Assembly (NCBI GenBank): GCA_051453625.1
Contig: JBOZIK010000001.1
Coordinates: forward strand, 242,019,271-242,041,509
DNA length: 22,239 bases
Direction: 5' to 3'
DNA from: Welwitschia mirabilis
Lineage: Eukaryota > Gnetophyta > Gnetopsida > Welwitschiales
Shown in pieces: positions 20,000-22,239 of this stretch. The position numbers were made by a program, and so were the translations under genes. The notes beneath the pieces were generated by a model that saw only the letters and a program-made list of their open reading frames with translations, did not search any database and had not been told where the DNA came from. How positions within the stretch are numbered: position 1 is the stretch's first letter; every line of letters begins with the position of its first letter.

Positions 20000-20774
20000 G
20001 ACATCTTTCATGATTGTTTTGATGTACTCATTATAAGTTGGATTAGAGTTGAGTCTATCTAACCAAGGAATAAGATGTTTCCTTTCTTTACTTGGTATTT
20101 CATTCTTGTTTATTGAAGTGGAAGTGGAAGGAAAGTGTGTCTCATCAAGGATTTCTACATCTTTATCCTTCTTTTCTTCAATGTTATTACTTGTAGATGG
20201 TTCTTTAGGTGTAGTAGTAGTGCCTTTTCAAGTGACTACCTTCCAATCTTTTTTTACATCATTAGGGTTAGGAAATGTGTTCGAAGCTAATGTGCCTTAT
20301 GGTCTCGGGTTGGCTAACATAATTTATTGCATAATTCCAGCTAAATCTTGTATACTTTTCTTGGCTTGCTCAATATTCTTATGCATTTGTTCGTGGATGC
20401 TTCTTATCTCTATCATAACTTCCTTAATTAGATCCTTCTTGTATTGATTGTATCATCCATATCTTGGGTTATATGGTTGTTTGAAGGAGGGTTTATACTC
20501 AAGTTTAAAGAAAGGACCTAGTTGATGATAAGACTTTTTCTCATTATGTTAAGGTCCTTTATAGTGATTAGGATCTAATTGATTGGCATAACACACTTCT
20601 TCACTTACTACTTTTTTCACGGTTGGCTAAAATGGGCATTCAGTGACTTAGTGGTTTTCTTCACATAATTTACAAGTAGGAGTTGATGTGGTGTGGACTT
20701 TTGCTAATTTCACCTCTTAGATTGCTTTCACCATTCTCCTTATAAGTGGACTATCACTGTCACTACTATCTTCA
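20000..20774 (-). pseudogene. Gag C-terminal part of E1 with CCHC knuckle
   Basis: Gag coats the element RNA in the particle. On the - strand the piece comes out of the gap with SSDSDSPLIRRMVKAI. It then shows TPTCKLCEENH(stop)VTECPF, a C-x2-C-x3-H-x4-C nucleic-acid knuckle at 20636-20674, the spacing usual in Athila gag. After it follow an N/Y/P-rich stretch (SFKQPYNPRYG near 20465-20495) and a linker. The last part (FLDRLNSNPTYNEYI-like, then KDVNVTLPFWGILQ near 19985-20045) enters the protease lead-in. Stops replace expected residues. A 132-codon + strand ORF across 20049-20447 is a shadow. The N-terminal gag body is not in the window. Confidence 0.8.
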
Positions 20775-20874
20775 NNNNNNNNNNNNNNNNNNNNNNNNNN
20801 NNNNNNNNNNNNNNNNNNNNNNNNNNNNNNNNNNNNNNNNNNNNNNNNNNNNNNNNNNNNNNNNNNNNNNNNNN
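20775..20874. other. Scaffold gap, exactly 100 N
   Basis: A placeholder-length gap sits precisely between the linker of the right gag-protease copy and the gag of the left copy. It therefore hides the junction of the two copies. Two ORFs that read through N are artefactual. Confidence 0.95.
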
Positions 20875-21279
20875 GTTCTTCATGTCTATTAGGGGTTGCA
20901 TAACCATCCTCATTAAAAGATGCTTTTACAGCTTCTACTTCTTTTATGTCTTGTATTGTGATGTTGTCAAATTTTTCTTCCATTAGGGGTTCTATAGTAA
21001 TGTTAAGTTCATAAGGGTTAATGAAATTAAAACTAACTAAGATTGTTAAAAACTCCTTCATATCATCAAAAAGAGTTGGTTGTTCATGTGTGAGAGACTT
21101 CAATTCAAGTGAATGATGAGATACAAACATTATTGATCTAATATCTTTACTAAGCTCATCATTTGAATCCTTATGTCCTTTTCTACTATATTGAAGACAT
21201 AAACTTCGATTTTTTTACCACCTATGTGAAATTCCATGATTCTTATTCTAGTGTCTATAATACAGTGGGTAGTAGCACA
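20875..21279 (-). pseudogene. Protease-to-RT linker, right copy
   Basis: This is an open piece beginning MFVSHHSLELKSLTHEQPTL (from 21130 leftwards), with PLMEEKFDNITIQDIKEVEA, ending at the gap after RHEE. It is the same protein segment as 18934-19400 of the left copy, with many residue differences, so the two are old duplicates or different family members. The part from 21131 to 21279 holds the stretch before MFVSHH and carries stops. Confidence 0.75.
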
Positions 21280-21720
21280 AAAAATTCTACCTAAAAGCAA
21301 GGGATATCTACCATTGTAATTGATTTCAATAATTATGATGTTAATGGGGTAGTAGGCTTCCTCTATTTAGACAACCAAATATTTGATAATTCCAATAGGT
21401 CTTTTTAATATTAAATCAGCCATTTCCAAGATACTTTTTATTGGTTTAATTGTATTTTCTAATTCAAACATTTTACAAATGTATAGGGGAATAATGTTCA
21501 CACTTGCACCTATGTTAATAATGGACTTCTTAACCTTTTTATTGCCTTTTAATATCACATTAATGGTTGTTGCCCATGGATCTTTAAATTTTGGACATTT
21601 TTGCATCACAAAGTTGGTTATAGATTGGGCTAAGAACACTCTACTTGATAACATGTATTTTTATTTCCTCCTACAAAGGTCATTCCACACTTTAACATAC
21701 TTAGGTTTGTCTTGAAGCAT
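21280..21720 (-). pseudogene. Aspartic protease domain, right copy, with active-site D changed to N
   Basis: The open piece 21367-21654 reads MLSSRVFLAQSITNFVMQKC, then KKSIINIGASVNIIPLYICK, then FELENTIKPIKSILEMADLI and RPIGI. PLLLGRIF at about 21280-21303 is the C-terminal LGRPF-like motif. The motif is IxIGAS with N in place of the catalytic D (plus-strand gtt instead of gtc). A protease with this residue could not cut, whatever the state of the rest. Compared with the left copy, this frame is better kept through the flap region. The + strand ORF 21383-21715 is a shadow. Confidence 0.85.
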
Positions 21721-22239
21721 GCGCCAAAATGGTAGTATGAAATTGACATATTTCATAATAGTTTTGATGTGCTTATCATAAGTTCAATTAAATTTGAGTC
21801 GATCTAATCAAGGGATAAGCTATTTTCTTTCATTCTTTGATGATTCATTCTTGTTAATTGAAGTGAAGGTAGAGGGAAAGTATTCCATTAAGGATTTCCA
21901 CATCTTCACCCTTTCTTTCTTCAATGTTATCATTTATAGGTAGCCCTTTAGGTGTAGTAGTAGTACCTCTTCGAGTGATTTCCTTCTAATATTTCTTTAT
22001 ATTATTTGCATTGGGTAATGTATTGCAAGATAAAGTTCCTTATGGTCTTTGGTTGGCTAAGATAAATTATTGCATAACTATAGCCAAATCTTATATGCTT
22101 TTTTGGGTTTGCTTAGTACTCTTATGGTTTTGTTTATGGATGCTTCATATATATATCATAGCTTTCTTAATTGGATCCTCTTTGTGTTGATTGTATCCTC
22201 CATATCTTAGGTTATATGGTTGTTTGAAGGAGGATTTAT
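21721..22239 (-). pseudogene. Gag C-terminal linker, right copy, cut by window edge
   Basis: On the - strand from the edge: SSFKQPYNLRYGGYNQHKED, then DLAIVMQ, QRP(stop)GTLSCNTLPN and RGTTTTPKGL, a linker pattern (QVGQLA...RPQGTLPSNT-like) seen at the end of Athila gag. Further on is the protease lead-in. It matches 20000-20496 of the left copy at an offset of about 1,743 bases. The CCHC knuckle of this copy should lie just beyond the right edge. Confidence 0.75.

Larger units (their letters stand above)
14975..22239 (-). mobile_element. Athila-like Ty3/gypsy element E1, degenerate, with a partial extra copy at the right edge
   Basis: Reading leftwards on the - strand from 20774: gag C-terminus with CCHC knuckle, protease, linker, RT, RNase H, integrase zinc finger (to 17298), a scaffold gap, the long block, and the start of ORF X ending at 14975. 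The order protease-RT-RNase H-integrase is that of Ty3/gypsy. The detailed motifs (DxGAS protease, CKLC...H...C knuckle, PISDSEW-like RT block) are of the Athila type rather than chromovirus; no chromodomain follows integrase. The part from 20875 to the right edge is a second gag-protease-linker copy, in the same orientation. Confidence 0.85.
20875..22239 (-). repeat. Direct repeat of 19141-20496 (gag end, protease, linker)
   Basis: Long alignable strings at a nearly constant offset show the duplication: ccaaaatggtagt at 21724 and 19979, gggttatatggttgtttgaa near 22209 and 20466 (with a mismatch), and caagtgaatgatgag near 21107 and 19374. The repeat is bounded on the left by the gap at 20775-20874 and on the right by the window edge. 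Confidence 0.85.

Noticed and set aside
20049-20447. 132-codon + strand ORF with hydrophobic stretches, as a membrane protein
   Set aside because: It lies antisense to gag of the Athila-like element; the apparent hydrophobicity comes from reading the reverse of polar A+T-rich codons.

Overview
The window reads as strongly A+T-rich nuclear DNA of a higher plant, built almost entirely from decayed transposable elements. The kingdom call rests on a CACTA (En/Spm) transposase pair with plant-type introns, Athila-type Ty3/gypsy gag-pol sequence, and three tandem 35-residue pentatricopeptide (PPR) motifs. I cannot name the species. No intact gene was found. Nearly every recognisable reading frame is broken by stops where W, Q or R codons are expected, the pattern left by C-to-T decay at methylated cytosines. 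There are no rRNA, tRNA or CRISPR features that I can support.

Layout, left to right. (1) 1-2980, + strand: a CACTA TnpD-type transposase pseudogene. Its 5' end lies outside the window and three introns are still traceable. (2) 3840-5760, + strand: degenerate exons of the partner ORF (TnpA-like, plant transposase Ptta/En/Spm type). (3) 6046-7800: A+T-rich sequence with no recognisable gene. (4) 7802-8230, - strand: a PPR gene fragment. (5) 8231-9954: no gene, but two copies of a partly palindromic motif that recurs further right. (6) 9955-14461, - strand: the 3' part of a first Athila-like element (E2). In its own direction it runs integrase, about 2.1 kb of apparently non-coding DNA, then an unidentified long ORF (ORF X). 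(7) 14462-14974: a possible solo LTR with TG...CA ends, a TATA box and a poly(A) signal, fusing two Athila-like elements. (8) 14975-22239, - strand: a second Athila-like element (E1). In its own direction it runs gag C-terminus, protease, linker, reverse transcriptase, RNase H, integrase zinc finger, a scaffold gap, the same 2.1 kb block, then the truncated start of ORF X. An additional gag-protease-linker copy lies beyond a second gap at the right edge.

The main structural point is that the order integrase - long block - ORF X is found twice (E2 and E1). ORF X therefore appears to be a regular part of this element family, in the position where Athila/Calypso elements carry an env-like ORF. 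The E1/E2 junction is best explained by recombination between LTRs of two unrelated insertions, which removed the end of E1 and the gag-pol start of E2. The two 100-N gaps are scaffold gaps of unknown true length, so order across them is less certain.
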